In this document: one piece after another, positions 47,601 through 59,231 of the stretch
Numbering within the stretch: the first letter of the stretch is position 1
How the letters are laid out: every line of letters starts with the position of its first letter
Source of the DNA: Beta vulgaris subsp. vulgaris
Lineage: Eukaryota > Streptophyta > Magnoliopsida > Caryophyllales > Amaranthaceae
Assembly: GCF_026745355.1 (NCBI RefSeq)
Contig: NC_079208.1
Location: 25,409,305 to 25,473,304, forward strand
Reading direction: 5' to 3'
DNA: 64,000 bases
Notes under the pieces: generated by a model
What the model saw: only the letters and a program-made list of their open reading frames with translations
The model's database searches: none
Told to the model about the DNA's origin: nothing
Program-made: the position numbers and the translations under genes

Positions 47601-48240
47601 TTGATAAAGGTCTTTAAAATATGATTTGACCATCTGCGCAATGTCATTTTGGTTCTCAACCCATTCCCCGGAAGGTGTGCGTAACATATAAACAAAATTT
47701 TGCTGTTTCTTTTGACGTAATCTGTTGAAAAGGAATTTGGAAGGTACATCCCCCATCTGAAGATGACGATCTTTAATACGTTGGTGCCAATATTTCCAAG
47801 CTAAAGAGGCTTCTTCCAAAAGAGTTCGATGCCGGAGAACCAGAGATACTCCTTGGTTAATCGTTGATACTTGATTACCTTGATGTTGGAGATCCCTAAA
47901 AACCTTTCGCCAATTAATACCCCAAAACAAACGTTTGTCCAAACACCAAGTTTTTAGCCTTTTTCGAACTAACTCCAATTTTCGAGCAAGAGTGAACAAG
48001 GGCGACCCTGCGATTCTCAAACCCCAAATTTCCTGTATCGCCGTAATGACCTCCGGGTAAAGAAGGCACCAATTTTCTAGTTGGTATGGTCTATTAGGTT
48101 TTGCATTGGTCGGAGAGGTTTGGAGCCATATTGGAGCATGATCCGATTGTATAATTGGGAGATTTTGGACAATTGTGGAAGGGAATTCATCTAGCCATTC
48201 TTGAGATGCATAGGCTCTATCTAGTCGCTCCATGATAAGG
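44652..48240 (-). mobile_element. 5'-truncated L1-like LINE with 12-bp TSD
   Basis: Target duplication CTCGATGAAGTT at 44640-44651 and 48241-48252. A T-run of about 24 at 44650-44678 is the poly(A) tail of a minus-strand insertion. The truncated 5' end at 48240 cuts into the end of the endonuclease region, so ORF1 and nearly all of the endonuclease are absent. The remaining ORF2 carries reverse transcriptase, zf-RVT and RNase H. It landed 363 bp downstream of the PRL1 stop in antisense orientation. Confidence 0.95.
44704..48240 (-). pseudogene. LINE ORF2: reverse transcriptase, zf-RVT and RNase H, broken
   Basis: Order on the minus strand: end of the endonuclease (RLDRAYASQEWLDEFP), reverse transcriptase (SPGPDGIPSEFYK, ALKLDMNKAYDRVSW, GLRQGDPLSPYLFLFCMDIL, FADD active-site motif in LFFADDALFFF at about 46725), zf-RVT (C-x2-C…H-x4-C in SQCQICLHDNEDDQHIFRSC, about 45510), RNase H (IDGSWDKTSGQGGASW, HTEAAACLLAIKW, ITDSEI, with the D-E-D acidic residues; 45102-44704). 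Damage: a 1-base loss near 46300 shifts the frame just before VGLHWKKREVIQQPRSQGG, and two in-frame stops (near 45314 and 45240) separate zf-RVT from RNase H. The frame opening at 48260 uses a Met in host flank, not a LINE start. Confidence 0.93.
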
Positions 48241-48252
48241 CTCGATGAAGTT

Positions 48253-49221
48253 GCTGACACACCAAATAGCTGCCTTCAGTTGATGGTCAACGCAGACGAA
48301 TTTCTTCCTCATGTCGGTAATTCACTGGAATAAGGTATCATGTGTTTAAGGTTTTACATTTTGGGAGAGAATCTGACGTGATCGCACTCTTTTTAGGCTA
48401 CTAGTTGTTGCACTCCGCTCTAATGTGCGCGGTACCCCAAAACTTAGTAACCTAGCTAATTTAATACAAGATGATTGTATCTAAGATATTGATTGCGCAA
48501 TGTATGATAATTACGAGTTATTCTATTCCACCTCTTAGAAAGAAAAGTACTTAAATAAAAGGAAAATTTGTCAATGGGGTTTTGAACTTTGGATGATAAT
48601 TTTAATAACCTGTCTAGGTCCTTACTTTAATGGTCTGTTTGGGATTGTTAATAGATAGTGGTAATAGGAATGAATTTAAGGGTAATGTTACAAGGAAAGC
48701 ACCCTTAGGATCTCCATAGAGAGTCACTCTCAACCCCTGGTGCCTTTTTTTCCTCTATGTGGAAGCGATCTTACCTTTGAGCTTGTGTTTTTTCTCTAAG
48801 GGAAAGCACCTTTCATTACCACTTACACGATGGTATTGGATGAAAATGAAAATTTAAGTAGAAAAATACACACTTTAGGATAATTTATTATTACCATGAG
48901 AATGAACAATGATTTTGTTCACAAACTTCAATATATATTTATTTTCACTACTAACATTTATAATCAACTACTAAACTTGGCATAGAGGTCTTGACTTTTA
49001 GTGGGCCTCAATTACTTAAAACTGATTTAATAAGTCATAACTTTTAAAATGCGTGTCCTATTAGAAGAGTTAATCGAGGGAGAGAAATGGGAAGTAGGTG
49101 AGGTTTTTATTTTTTTTTGTTACTTTCAAGTCACCAAGGGCGGTTAAAAGTTAAGAGCTCCTTAAGTGGTGGACTTATACAGATTAATTAATAGTTCATA
49201 ATTTAAGTAGGGACTTATATA
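48253..49221. other. Intergenic DNA right of the LINE, nothing recognised
   Basis: AT-rich, with no coding signature or clear terminal repeats. The first bases continue the PRL1 3' flank interrupted by the LINE. Confidence 0.4.
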
Positions 49222-49510
49222 TAGAGGTGTCAATTCAGTTAAACGGTTCAGTTATGGTTTAAACCATACAGTTTGGTTGACTTCAGTTCAGTTAATTCAG
49301 TTTTATTTTCATCTTAATTGATTCAGTTTAAATTTTTTCAGTCCAATTCAGTTCATTCAATTTCCAGTTTAGTTCAGTTTAGTTAAAGTTACCTTTTGGT
49401 TTGACCCGTACAGTTTCAGTTTGAAACAGTTGGGATTGACTTATTACTAACAGTTGAACGGTTATTTTCAGTTTGGTTTTGGTTCATTTCAGTTTTGTAT
49501 ATAAAACCAC
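49222..49510 (+). repeat. Degenerate CAGTT-rich block 1
   Basis: CAGTT, TTCAGTT and TCAGTTTA recur about every 10-20 bases over some 290 bp, starting TAGAGGTGTCAATTCAG, which resembles a hAT-type end. A similar block lies at 54797-55100. No second terminus with a matching TSD was found. Confidence 0.6.
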
Positions 49511-51118
49511 ACCAGTTCGGGTAACCGCGATATCGGTTATCACCATATACATCCTTTTTGCTTTCATGCGGTGTTTTGGACCAAGTGAATTGTCATACCA
49601 GGTGCTTTGGCCTCAGTTGGACTTGTTATCATTTCGGTTTTTCTTGTCGGAACCAGCGATATACCATCAAGAGACGTGTCTACAAAAGCAATGTTGAAAA
49701 TTGCCCCATTTACATTGAAATTATTGTCTTAAAGATTTAATATTTGATTGGTATTGAAATTTTCAATTTAACCTTTCCTTTTTCGCATGTACAATCTTAT
49801 TTCTTTGTATGTTGATTATAGAATTGTATATTGATCCATGTATTGCCTTTCGAGTAAATATTAATGCAAACACAAGCAAATACGAAGTATTAGTGTATAG
49901 ATTAGGCAATGTAAGTAGGTAGTCATTGCTAATCATCCTTGAGTGTAATGCATTTAATTCGAAACTTGAACAATCTACTTGTATTATTTAAAGTACTTGT
50001 TGGACTAAATTGAATGTGTTCATGGTAGTCGATAAGCTAATTCAATATAACAATACAACACTTGAGTTAATCATATTTATATGAGATGCAATTATCGAAA
50101 CAAAAACATCTAATTGAACTTAAACATGCATGCTGTTATTGAAATAGAATAATGTGTCAATGTAGGTCGACAAGCTAATTCACGATAAATATACTCTAGT
50201 TAAGTTAACCATATTTAAGTTCAATTGCTTTTGAAACTAAAAGCATTTAATTGAACAAGTTGTTATCAGATGAAATCAAAGAGTATTAATATAAATTGAT
50301 AAGCTAATTGAAGAACGACTCTTAATCAACTCTTATTTCGAATAATCAACTGCGTAAACCACTCTAATGAGTAAAGGAGTAGAACGACTCTTTATATGTT
50401 TTAATATTATATATTATAACCAATAATGACAATAATAACGAGTAAACAATCAATTACAAACTTTACATAAATGATTTATTATTATGAGCATTATGATTGA
50501 TATATAAGTTTGTAAATAGCTATGATGGTAATGAGAATAATTATACTAATAAACATAAAGCGACAATTATAATAGGTAAAAATACAAATAATAACAATAA
50601 AAGTAACAAGGCTAACAATAGCAATATTAATACAAATAAGAACATGAATACTAACAATAACAATATAAATATTAATATGTTAAATCATTTTAATATAAGA
50701 TTGATATCAAAATAATTGTAAAACCAATCTAATACTTTATTCATTATATATTAGTATAACTCTTAATATGTTATAATACTATAACAAATGACAATCATAC
50801 ATTCGTATGTTTACAACGACGGTTCATATGATGCCTGAGTGATTATAATGAGGGTTCATATGTTGCACAATAATAATAATAATAAATTATACATCCAAAT
50901 CATTATCCCCTATAAAAGCTAACCATAACTTATTAGAATAAGTTCATTGTTACCAAAAAACAACCATAAGTTAAGTAAAATAGTTGACTAGTACTTACTA
51001 GTTACTAAATAGTAACTTGTTAACAACCATATAGTTTAATAATAGTATAATATTAACAACCATAACACTCCCTTATCCTTATAAGTTATAAGATTATTTA
51101 AGTTATACTATAGTTTAA
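49511..51118. other. AT-rich intergenic stretch with local tandem repeats
   Basis: No gene. At 50025-50350 there are three degenerate units of about 130 bp sharing GATAAGCTAATTCA, CATCTAATTGAACTT-type and TTAATCATATTTA blocks. At 50500-50700 an AAC/AAT-rich low-complexity stretch gives an Asn-rich artefact frame. Confidence 0.5.
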
Positions 51119-51120
51119 TA

Positions 51121-51438
51121 CTCCCTCCGTTTCTCAAAGATCTTCCCACTTACTGTTCCTACAGATACCAAGGAAAATCAAGTTGTGTGGGACATGGTGT
51201 GAGTAAAGTAGGAGAGAGAAATGGGTTAAGATAAATAAACAAATAAAAAGGGGTTAAAGTAGGAGAGAGAAAGGGAGTAAAATTGAATTAATAATGTAAT
51301 GGTGGACCATATGATAGTGACATGAGAGGGTAAATAGGAAAATTTGTTTTGCCAAATAAGGAATAAAGCAAAAGTGGGAAGATCTTTTGGAAACACCCTT
51401 AAACGGAAAGTGGGAAGATCTTTAGGAAACGGAGGGAG
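51121..51438 (+). mobile_element. Stowaway-like MITE, clean 318-bp copy
   Basis: Termini CTCCCTCCGTTTCTCAAAG and inverted CTCCCTCCGTTTCCTAAAG, flanked by TA at 51119-51120 and 51439-51440. Internally ATTAATAATGTAATGGTGGA corresponds to the uninterrupted site of the retroposon found in the sister copy at 19067-19978. Confidence 0.93.
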
Positions 51439-51763
51439 TACTAGTATAGAATTTATGGCCGTCTCTTAACTTTGTATATATGTGTGACTATAAAGAAACT
51501 ATTTTATCAGTAGTAGGCTTACATATATGTGACTATAAAGAAACTATAATCAAAATCAATGTAACATTACATACAAGTTCACTTTAATAAATATAATTAT
51601 ACTATTACTTAATTGAGTAATAGACTGATGACAGTTATATAAGTAACACCATAAGTATGGAGTCTAATTAAAATTTAGAAACTCAATTCGCAACTCTAAT
51701 TAATTATTAATAATAATAGTAATAATAATATGCTAATTAATAAATGATAGTTATGGTTTAAAT

Positions 51764-52030
51764 ACTAATCATAATAATTTCAATAAAAATAACCAAAATT
51801 TCAAATTAAGGTTAGTAAGTTACTAAACCAAGACAATAATTAGTAAGATTGTAACTTATAATTAAATAATAATAGTTAAACACTAATCATAATAATTTCA
51901 ATAAAAAAAACTTAAACACTCATCATAATAATTTCAATAAAATTAACCAAAATATCAAATTAATAAAATAATTAACTAATTATTAAAGTTTGAAATTACT
52001 AAACCAAGACAAGAATTAGTAAGATTATTA
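51764..52030 (+). repeat. Degenerate direct repeats, AT-rich
   Basis: ACTAATCATAATAATTTCAA (or a close variant) occurs at about 51765, 51888 and 51916, with AATTAGTAAGATT and TACTAAACCAAGACAA repeated in the first and last units. Confidence 0.7.
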
Positions 52031-52189
52031 AAAATATAAGATTGTCAATCATGTGCTAAGTCATCAATCCATGTGCTAGATCATTCTCTTTTCCTATTAG
52101 CCAAAGATTAATATCATGGATCATGAATTAGAACCCTTGATTTGAAAAGAATCATAATCTAACCATCAATCTCTCAAAGACTAAAACCC

Positions 52190-52740
52190 ATCTGCCATTT
52201 CTGATTTTCCTTCTCTCTTCCATCTCTCCTTTCTAAAACCCTAATCCACATCCCTCTCTCATCCAACTACCTCCTATTCCTTCTGTCATTCTCTCTCCTC
52301 AGCCTACCACCCCCTCAACCACCCATTCCTCTCTCGCCACACTCTCAACCACCCCACGACACTACCCCATTCCACTCCATCCCTCGCCAATCTTCGCCGC
52401 CTTCGCCGTTCGCTCTTCGCTCGCCATCTACGCGTTTCGCTCGTCGTCTTCGCCGCCTTCGCTCGCCGCCTTTGCCGTTCGCTCTTCGCTCGCCTTCTAC
52501 GTCGTTTGCTCTTCGCTCGCCGTCTTCACCGTTCGCTCGTTGTCTTCGCCGTCTTCGCTCTTCGCTCCTCGTCTTCGCTCTTTGTCATTGGTCGTCGGTC
52601 GTTGTCGTCGATCGTTGTTCGTGGTCATCAGTCGTCGATCTTCGCTCGTCAATCGTGTTCGTCGAAGACTCAACCACACAGCTTGTTCTTCACCTCTTCA
52701 CCACCCCTAGCATCCGCCGTCCCTCGCCGGCCAGATCTAG
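52190..52740 (+). repeat. CT-rich leader-like block followed by TTCGCTCG low-complexity array
   Basis: A pyrimidine-rich stretch with AAAACCCTAATCC (52190-52380) precedes about 270 bp of degenerate CGCTCTTCGCTCGCC / GTCGTC units (52385-52660). Several long open frames in all plus frames arise from the repeat and are not credible proteins. It may be the leader of a transposable element; ends are not defined. Confidence 0.5.
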
Positions 52741-53932
52741 TTTTTGTTCAAGATATTTTTTTCATTTTTTAGTTTGGTTTGTTAATTTTTGTGTTGATTA
52801 ATTTTTTGTGATTTTTACGAAATTTAACATTTATTCTGTTTTGTGTGATTTTTATGTAATTTCACTAAATCTTGATTTTTTGTATAATATATTATAATTG
52901 CAGATTTTTTATGAGCTCATATGTTGTTGTTTAGTATATTGTTATGAGAATTTGAGATATTATTTGATAGAATATTAAAATGAGATAATTTGGTAGAAAA
53001 AATGAGGAAAATTTAGTAGAATATTAAAATGGGATAATAAATTTGGAGTATTAAGGTTTAATAAGATGTTTTTTTATATTATTTGAAAATGGGGACATTA
53101 GGGTAATTATAGAAAATATAAACAAGTACATGATATTTAAAGTTTAACTCTTAAATAAAATATAATTTATTTTGTTTTATTTAATTAATTATTAAATGTA
53201 AGAAAATTTATAAATTTATATATTTAAATGATTTTATAGATATAAAAAAATAATTGAATTTTAGTAATATCTAGTTGAGTACGGTCGGGTTCGAGTTTGA
53301 ATGTAGGTTTGTCTGGTCAGGTCAGCATATAATCTTGCCAGGTGTCGGACATGTCTGGGTAATCCCAGGTCAGGTTTCGGTCATGTTTCAGTCAGGTCTG
53401 GAGACTGACCTTCACAGGTCGAACTAGGTTCAAGTCAGGTCAAAATCAGGTTGACCCAACGGTCATATCTGTTTCTGACACCACTACTTCTTAGTTTTCA
53501 CAAAATGAGGAATTTTATTGAGGCAAGTGCTCGATGATGAAATGTTGTTAGCAATTTTATGAAGGCTTTTAGCCTAAGGATTATTTTGCTACATTCCTGA
53601 GAGCCCAATTTTTTTTAAAAAAAATCATTTGTTTCATCATCTTTTCTATTGGATTCTATAAGTGTAAAGGTCAAGGTAAATTTGGGGTTGATTATTCTAT
53701 ACATTGCATTTACTTTATTATTTGTCTATTTTTTATTTATCTATTTAACCGTTTTATATACTCTAATCTTATTGTTTATGTTTTTACTATTTATTGTAGT
53801 TGAAGATTACACTCTTGGATTCAGAGAAGGGGAAGAGAGAAGATTTGAAGACTGTTGTGAATTTGTACAATCAATTTTTTTTTTTTAAGGTTTGTAAATG
53901 AATGTTAAATTTTCATATTTCTTATGAAAATT
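52741..53932. other. AT-rich DNA with a CAGGTC-rich hAT-like end
   Basis: No gene. At 53276-53486 degenerate CAGGTC/GGTCAGG units end in CTGACACCACTA, which inverted (TAGTGGTGTCAG) resembles hAT termini; the opposite end was not identified. A short open stretch at 53800-53880 is not convincing as an exon. Confidence 0.4.
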
Positions 53933-54064
53933 TCTTTGATTGCTCCTTTATGAAAGCTATTAGTGCTATTTGTCAAGATGGTGTTTTGACTGTTAGTGTT
54001 GAAAAGTTGCCACGTCTTTGACTGCTCCCTTATGAAAGCTATTAGTGCTGTTTGTCAAGATGGT
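53933..54064 (+). repeat. 82-bp-period tandem duplication
   Basis: TCTTTGATTGCTCCTTTATG…AAAGCTATTAGTGCTATTTG…TCAAGATGGT at 53933-53982 is repeated with few changes at 54015-54064. Confidence 0.8.
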
Positions 54065-54796
54065 ATTGGTAGTGTTTTGTGGAGGTTGCACGGGGTTGAT
54101 ATGAAATATGGACTATTTTATCTGTGATGTAATGTATGAAAATGATGGTATGAGTAAAATGGTGATGTTTTGGTTTTTTTTTCCTTTTGAAGTGAATAAA
54201 ATGTCTTGTTCAGTTTGCTTCAATGCGAAATTGCGATTTGGATATAATTAGGAATACTCGTGTTAAATAATTTAAATGTCAAAAATATTGTTCTCCTCTA
54301 GCAACCACTTCTTAAGGTTATATGCTACGTATAGAATTTCAATCATATAATATATCTCACTCAATTATTCAGCTAAATTCTTTACTTGTATAATATAAAA
54401 TTACCTTTTACCTATTTCATATTTTCTACTTATATTTAACAAAGGTAATTTATAAATTAAGAAGGATATTCCTATTGATAATTTTAAAAGCTCAACAATT
54501 GAATTTAAAGGGATAATTTATTTATAATTAATAAAGTAACTGCTACTTAGAATCTTAGATCACTCGTATTGGATTACTCACCTTGCCACCTACATGACAT
54601 TATAGTAAGATTTATCGAAAAGAGAGCTTGTTAACGCAATCATAATATCATCACAATTTATTCAAGATTCATTCAAGTTGTGTTCCTTGTAATATACAAA
54701 TTTTGTATATTCGGGCGTTATAATATTATTTCAGTTATGATTTAGTAACATGACCAAGAGACATTATCAATTGTTACAGTTAAAAACAATCTAGAG
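54065..54796. other. Intergenic, nothing recognised
   Basis: AT-rich, no coding signature and no terminal repeats detected. Confidence 0.4.
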
Positions 54797-55100
54797 CAGT
54801 TATCGGTTTACTTTTTTGGAATTCAGTTCAGTTCAGTTTAAATCAGTTTACAACGGTTTTCAGTTAATTTCAGTTGAGTTTAAATTCAGTTCGGTTCAGT
54901 TTAAAGCAGTTAGTTTTAGTTCAGTTTGTGTTTGGTTCGTGTTTCAGTTCAGTTTCAGTTAAGTTATGTTACAGTTAACTTTAAACAGTTAGCTTTTGAT
55001 TATTGTACTTTTCAGTTATGGGTAACTTCAGTTCAGTTTATTCAGTTCAGTTGACTTTCAGTTTGCAGTTCACCTAGCAGTTTTTAACCAAACTGACAGC
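54797..55100 (+). repeat. Degenerate CAGTT-rich block 2
   Basis: TTCAGTTCAGTTCAGTTTAA and many TCAGTT/CAGTTTA variants over about 300 bp, ending near CCAAACTGACAGCTA. Same orientation and composition as 49222-49510. Confidence 0.6.
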
Positions 55101-55349
55101 TATATTAATCAATAGTTCAGAATTATCTAAAATTATCATCCAAAGTTTATACATTTATCGTCAAAATTTTAAACAAAAACACTTAGATGTTCCTTCCATG
55201 ATACTAGCTCATTTGTGATATTAGTAAAATGAGTGGACATTTCCTGAAAAGTTTCTTTTAGATTTATTTCAAAACGTCCATGGACATTAGAAGATATATT
55301 TTAAAACATTTTACCTCTTGTGTTCTTTCATAGGTAAGTTGTAACAAGT

Positions 55350-58095
55350 CCTATGTTCTCTTTGCGTTGCACTCCATGACTTTATTATGTTCATGAATTC
55401 CAAAACCACAATGTAGGAGTTTAACCGTTGGAGCATTGGATTCATCTTTTCAGGAATTCTCAAATTCAGATATAAGTTTAGGAATTACCTCATTTTGAGC
55501 ATTGGTTGTAGTTGCCTCAAAGTATCCACATACAATCACTCTTTACACATGGTAATTTTCCGCCTTAATTAATGAAAATTGCCATTCTATTTTCTTGGTA
55601 GGAACATAATTTTCCATTGAACGTGTAATAGCCCTAATTTTAAGAGCGTTTATTTAAAAGTTAATTATAATTATTAAGTTAATTATGTTCCGAAAATCTT
55701 ATTTTATTTGAGTTATGGAGTATGAAATTTATTTGTCGTATTGTAAAATAATTATTTAATTTAATTTTATGAAGTTATTAATAATTTAATATTAGCTACT
55801 AGATGAGTGTTCTAACTTATACTAGTGTTTTATGTTTTATGTTTTAATGAAATAAGTCCACTTGCGTTTAGAGTGGTAGTCCAAAAGAAAAAGAGAGAAC
55901 AAACCCATCTTTCTCATTCTCTCTCTCGTGTCTTATGTTCAAGAAACCAAAGAAATCAACCCACTGCTTCCTTCTTCCTCTTGCTTCGTGTCTTCAGTTC
56001 AAGGTGCCACAGAGGTTTCTCACAAAATCATCACAAATCCACCAAAACTGACCTTCTAATTCTTCAATAAATCGAAGAAGCTAAAACCCCAAACCCTAAG
56101 TGTTGCTCCCTTGCTTCGTGTTTCTCCTCTGCGTCGCCGTCGTTACTAAAGCTTGCCGGAGCTCCTCTCGTATGCGCTGTTGTTCGGCCGTCTTCCTCCC
56201 ATCGAAGTTGTGTGTGGTGCTCGTTATCTCTCTCTCTCGTCGCTTTCTGGTGGTTCGCGGTCGATGTTGTCGCGGTTGCTGTTGTCGCTCGCCGGTGAAA
56301 GGCAATCGTCGCGGAGTTGTTGTTGCTACTGCCGTGGTTTTTCCCTCCCCTGTCGTGTTGTTCGCTGCTGCTGCTTGGAGTTTCGTTGTTGATGAACGCT
56401 GCCGCCACTCCTTGTGTTGCCGCCTACCTCGTCGGTCGTCGCTGCCCGCTGCCAAAGCTTGGCTCCTCTCTTGTTTTTCATCCTTGCTCAATTTGAGCAG
56501 AGGTACAAGACTTTTCTCCTTAAACAATTCACTTTTGTTCTCTTTTTAATTATGAGATTGTGATTACTTGATTGGATTGATTAAGTTAGGGCTGAAATTG
56601 ATTTTGCTATACAAACATGTTTTTGATTTGTAAAATGAAAATCAGATTTTAGTGAGTTTACTTAGAATTGGATTTTTGTTTCATTTAAATATTTGAATTT
56701 GATTAGCAATTTGATTGTGGAATATTAGTTTATTTGGAAGTATTTTTATTGGGGTTTATAAATCGTTATGGTGGTTGTTTGTGTTGTCGTTGTGCTGTTG
56801 TTTGTTGTTGTCCTTGTTGCGCTGTAATTGTTGTTCTGTTATTGTGGTAGAGTTGTTAGGAGGTTGTTTATTGTTGATGTTGTGCTCTTGTTATTATTGT
56901 TGGGTGTTGTTGTTATTGTTGATGTTGTGGAGTCGTGTGATGCGTTGTGGTAGTGGCGGTGGTGAAGTTGTTTTTGTTGCTGTGTTGTAGTAGGTGTTAT
57001 TGGGTAGGTGTGTTGTGGTTGATGTTCTGTGGTTAGAATTGATATATTTGAAGATAAGTGTAGAAGTTATAAAATTAGTTAGTTTCTATTTGGGATGTTT
57101 AGTTTAAATTAGTTTTTATTTAGTGAGGATCCTATTGATTATCGCTATTGTTGTGATGAGATGATTATTAGAGGATGATTTTGGGAGTGGAGTATCATTT
57201 GAAGATTAATGAAGGAGGTTGTATTGTTCAAATATGGATTGCGATTCAGGTAACTTTTATGTTCAGTAAAATGTATTACTTATGCCCATGTGTGTGAATG
57301 TCTTTGTTATGTTTTCGTAAATAAATTCGTACTATGGCCATAGATATGAATGTGATGATGGAATGTCATTGATTGATTATGAATACGCAACTGTTTTGCT
57401 GGCTTAGTTTATGAACTGAAAATAGAAAGTGGGCAAGGTATGGGTGGAGGATGGTTACTTTTTGACCTGATACGGTCGGCTACGCTCCATAACGAATCTT
57501 GGGGGTAGTATTGCTGGGCTCCATAACGAACCTTGGAGGCAGCGTTTGTCCTTTGTCCAAAGCCTGTACTTGCCACTGATTGTTTAAGAGAGTGAGCTAT
57601 GCCAGCGTTGTAATGAAATGAAAACGATTTGAGAAATAAAATGTTTTAACGGGCTGAAGTAAAGGTTACGAGTTTTCCACTCATTTTGGAATTGTGATTG
57701 TTTTGTATTTTTCTCCTGAATTTGCAGGTTTGATATTCATAGCTCGGAATTCGAAGTGGAGCAAGATCAAGGTGTCATAGTGGCTTAAGGATTAAGCTTG
57801 TATTTTAGATAGTTGGTTTGAGAAAAGTTATTTATATTTCATTGTGTATATTATTTGGGAATTTACTCGAGATATCGGTGTATCAAGGATATTTTTTTTG
57901 TCCGCTGCTATTTTATTAATTAAGATTTGGTTTCTAGTTTACGGTTATCAAGTATGTCTCGCTAGCAGCTCGGAAGAGCGGGCTGTTACAGAACGTCAGT
58001 AACTTTGAGTATCCTTTTTCGAGGATCTCTTGTGTATTTATCATGTTCTAGGAATTTCACTGAATCAGGGTTCTATACATTTCTTAAGTACTAGA
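55350..58095 (-). pseudogene. Faint Copia gag-like remnant, interrupted by the solo LTR
   Basis: On the minus strand, sequence on either side of the solo LTR joins at GAACG. It contains, across multiple stops, a motif resembling the N-terminal Copia gag region (FNGK…S-Y…ENRM-IFIN) at about 55560-55625 and 57991-58030. Only a few residues match the family pattern and the rest is unreadable. No LTRs of this element are defined; a run of ten or more G at 58124 lies nearby. Confidence 0.25.
55624..57990 (+). mobile_element. Solo LTR, 2367 bp, TSD GAACG
   Basis: Begins TGTAATAGCCC and ends GGGCTGTTACA (TG…CA, inverted ends), with a perfect 5-bp duplication GAACG at 55619-55623 and 57991-57995. 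A CT-rich and GTCGTC-rich interior (55900-56470), GTTGTT-rich middle and AT-rich tail fit a long plant Ty3/gypsy LTR with a promoter-like zone. No primer-binding site, polyprotein or second LTR is adjacent, so the element has recombined to a single LTR. Long frames at 56064-56549 on both strands are composition artefacts. Confidence 0.85.
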
Positions 58096-58659
58096 ACTGA
58101 TACCCATTGTTAGTGTAAGAGGGGGGGGGGGTAATTGTAGTTTCTTTCGAAACTTATCTGCGGAATTGAGAAAACAAACAATAAGAGTAATAAAAACACG
58201 ACATATTTTTTGTGGGGAGCCTTCTTGATACTCATTGAGAAGGAAAAACCTCTCTTTGGCTTTTATTGCAACAACACAGTTACACTTTAATCTCTACTCT
58301 AAGTTCCTCTAAGAACTTGAGAATGATTCCCTTGATCACAATTTATCTCTTTACTCTTTTAACAAAAAAATACTTTAACTCTAAGCCTTTAGAATTTATA
58401 CAAAACACTGTCATCCCAAATTACAACTTTGTAAGAATAATAATCTAATATTTAAGAGAACTTAGACAATTTAGGAACTTAAAACGCACTTGACTAACTT
58501 GTGAAATTATTTGGATGATTTTTGCTCATGTTAGTCGTACTTAAAACTGAAACAACCTATCTCCTTATACAGGTAGCTGAATACTTCTCCACTTCTACCG
58601 CTAATGTCACTAACACCACTAACCATTAGTTCCCTAAAATCTAGGAACTAATTGGTATC
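57996..58659. other. Intergenic DNA between the solo LTR and the hAT element
   Basis: No gene beyond the faint gag remnant noted above. Contains the poly(G) run at 58124-58133 and AT-rich sequence. Confidence 0.4.
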
Positions 58660-59010
58660 GTGGGATCTAGGGGTGTTAACGAGCCGAACCGAGACCGAAC
58701 ATGTCCAGGCTCGGCTAAAAAATGTTTGAGGTGGAGCTCGGCTTGAACTCGAAGCTCGGCTTGAGCTCGAAGCTCGTCGGGCTTAAAGATCTAGGCTCCG
58801 CTCGAGTTCGAAAGGCTCAAACCCAAGCTCGGCTCGTAAAAAAAAACTTTTAAATATTAAAAGAAAGTTCAGCAAAAATTTTATCCATCAGGCTTTTTTT
58901 TGCCAAAATTAAACTAATATGGAAGTCAAGTCATGCCCATTTAATAAAGTGAAAGTATTGGGTCAAACCATCTGACCAATGCTTACTGTCAGACGGGCTG
59001 AGCCCAAAAC

Positions 59011-59220
59011 TCAAACTCGAACGAGCCGACGCTGATGAGAGGAAAGTTCAGATTGGGCTTTGTTAATGCAATCCAATACCACATGGGTCTTAGATCGAAG
59101 CCCAATTGCAGCAGAACCTTGCTTCACTGCTTCCATGACGTATTCTACCTGAAACAGCCGTCCCGCGAGACTCCATGTTGTTCCGTCGGTATCGTACTGT
59201 TTTATGAACATCTTCCACAA
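59011..59220 (-). pseudogene. PAF1: Captured fragment of a 20S proteasome alpha-6 (PAF) gene
   Basis: Minus-strand codons from about 59208 to 59037 encode an uninterrupted stretch matching the N-terminus of plant 20S proteasome alpha-6/[51 protein letters not shown]. The proteasome alpha signature ([11 protein letters not shown]) is intact. In the donor family the alpha subunit sits in the outer ring of the 20S core and its N-terminus helps form the gate. Here only about 57 codons are present, then the frame runs into hAT subterminal sequence (…RLVRV, stop at 59011). Several substitutions occur at positions usually invariant (V to G in DGTTW, P to L in WSL, A to V in EYV, A to D in LDC). It lies wholly inside the hAT element, so it is a transduplicated exon rather than a host gene. 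PAF1 versus PAF2 cannot be told. Confidence 0.88.
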
Positions 59221-59231
59221 CTTTGATTTTT

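Noticed and set aside
48241..48260. Start codon at 48260 for the LINE reverse transcriptase
   Set aside because: It lies in host flank beyond the TSD; the LINE is 5'-truncated at 48240 and its true start is missing.
52472..52801. 109-codon plus-strand frame rich in Arg/Ser
   Set aside because: Produced by the TTCGCTCG low-complexity array.
56064..56549. Overlapping frames of 114-149 codons on both strands
   Set aside because: They sit in the GC-rich part of the solo LTR, overlap each other in several frames and show no conserved motif.
59035..59226. Plus-strand 63-codon frame
   Set aside because: Antisense of the captured proteasome fragment, whose minus-strand translation matches a known family.
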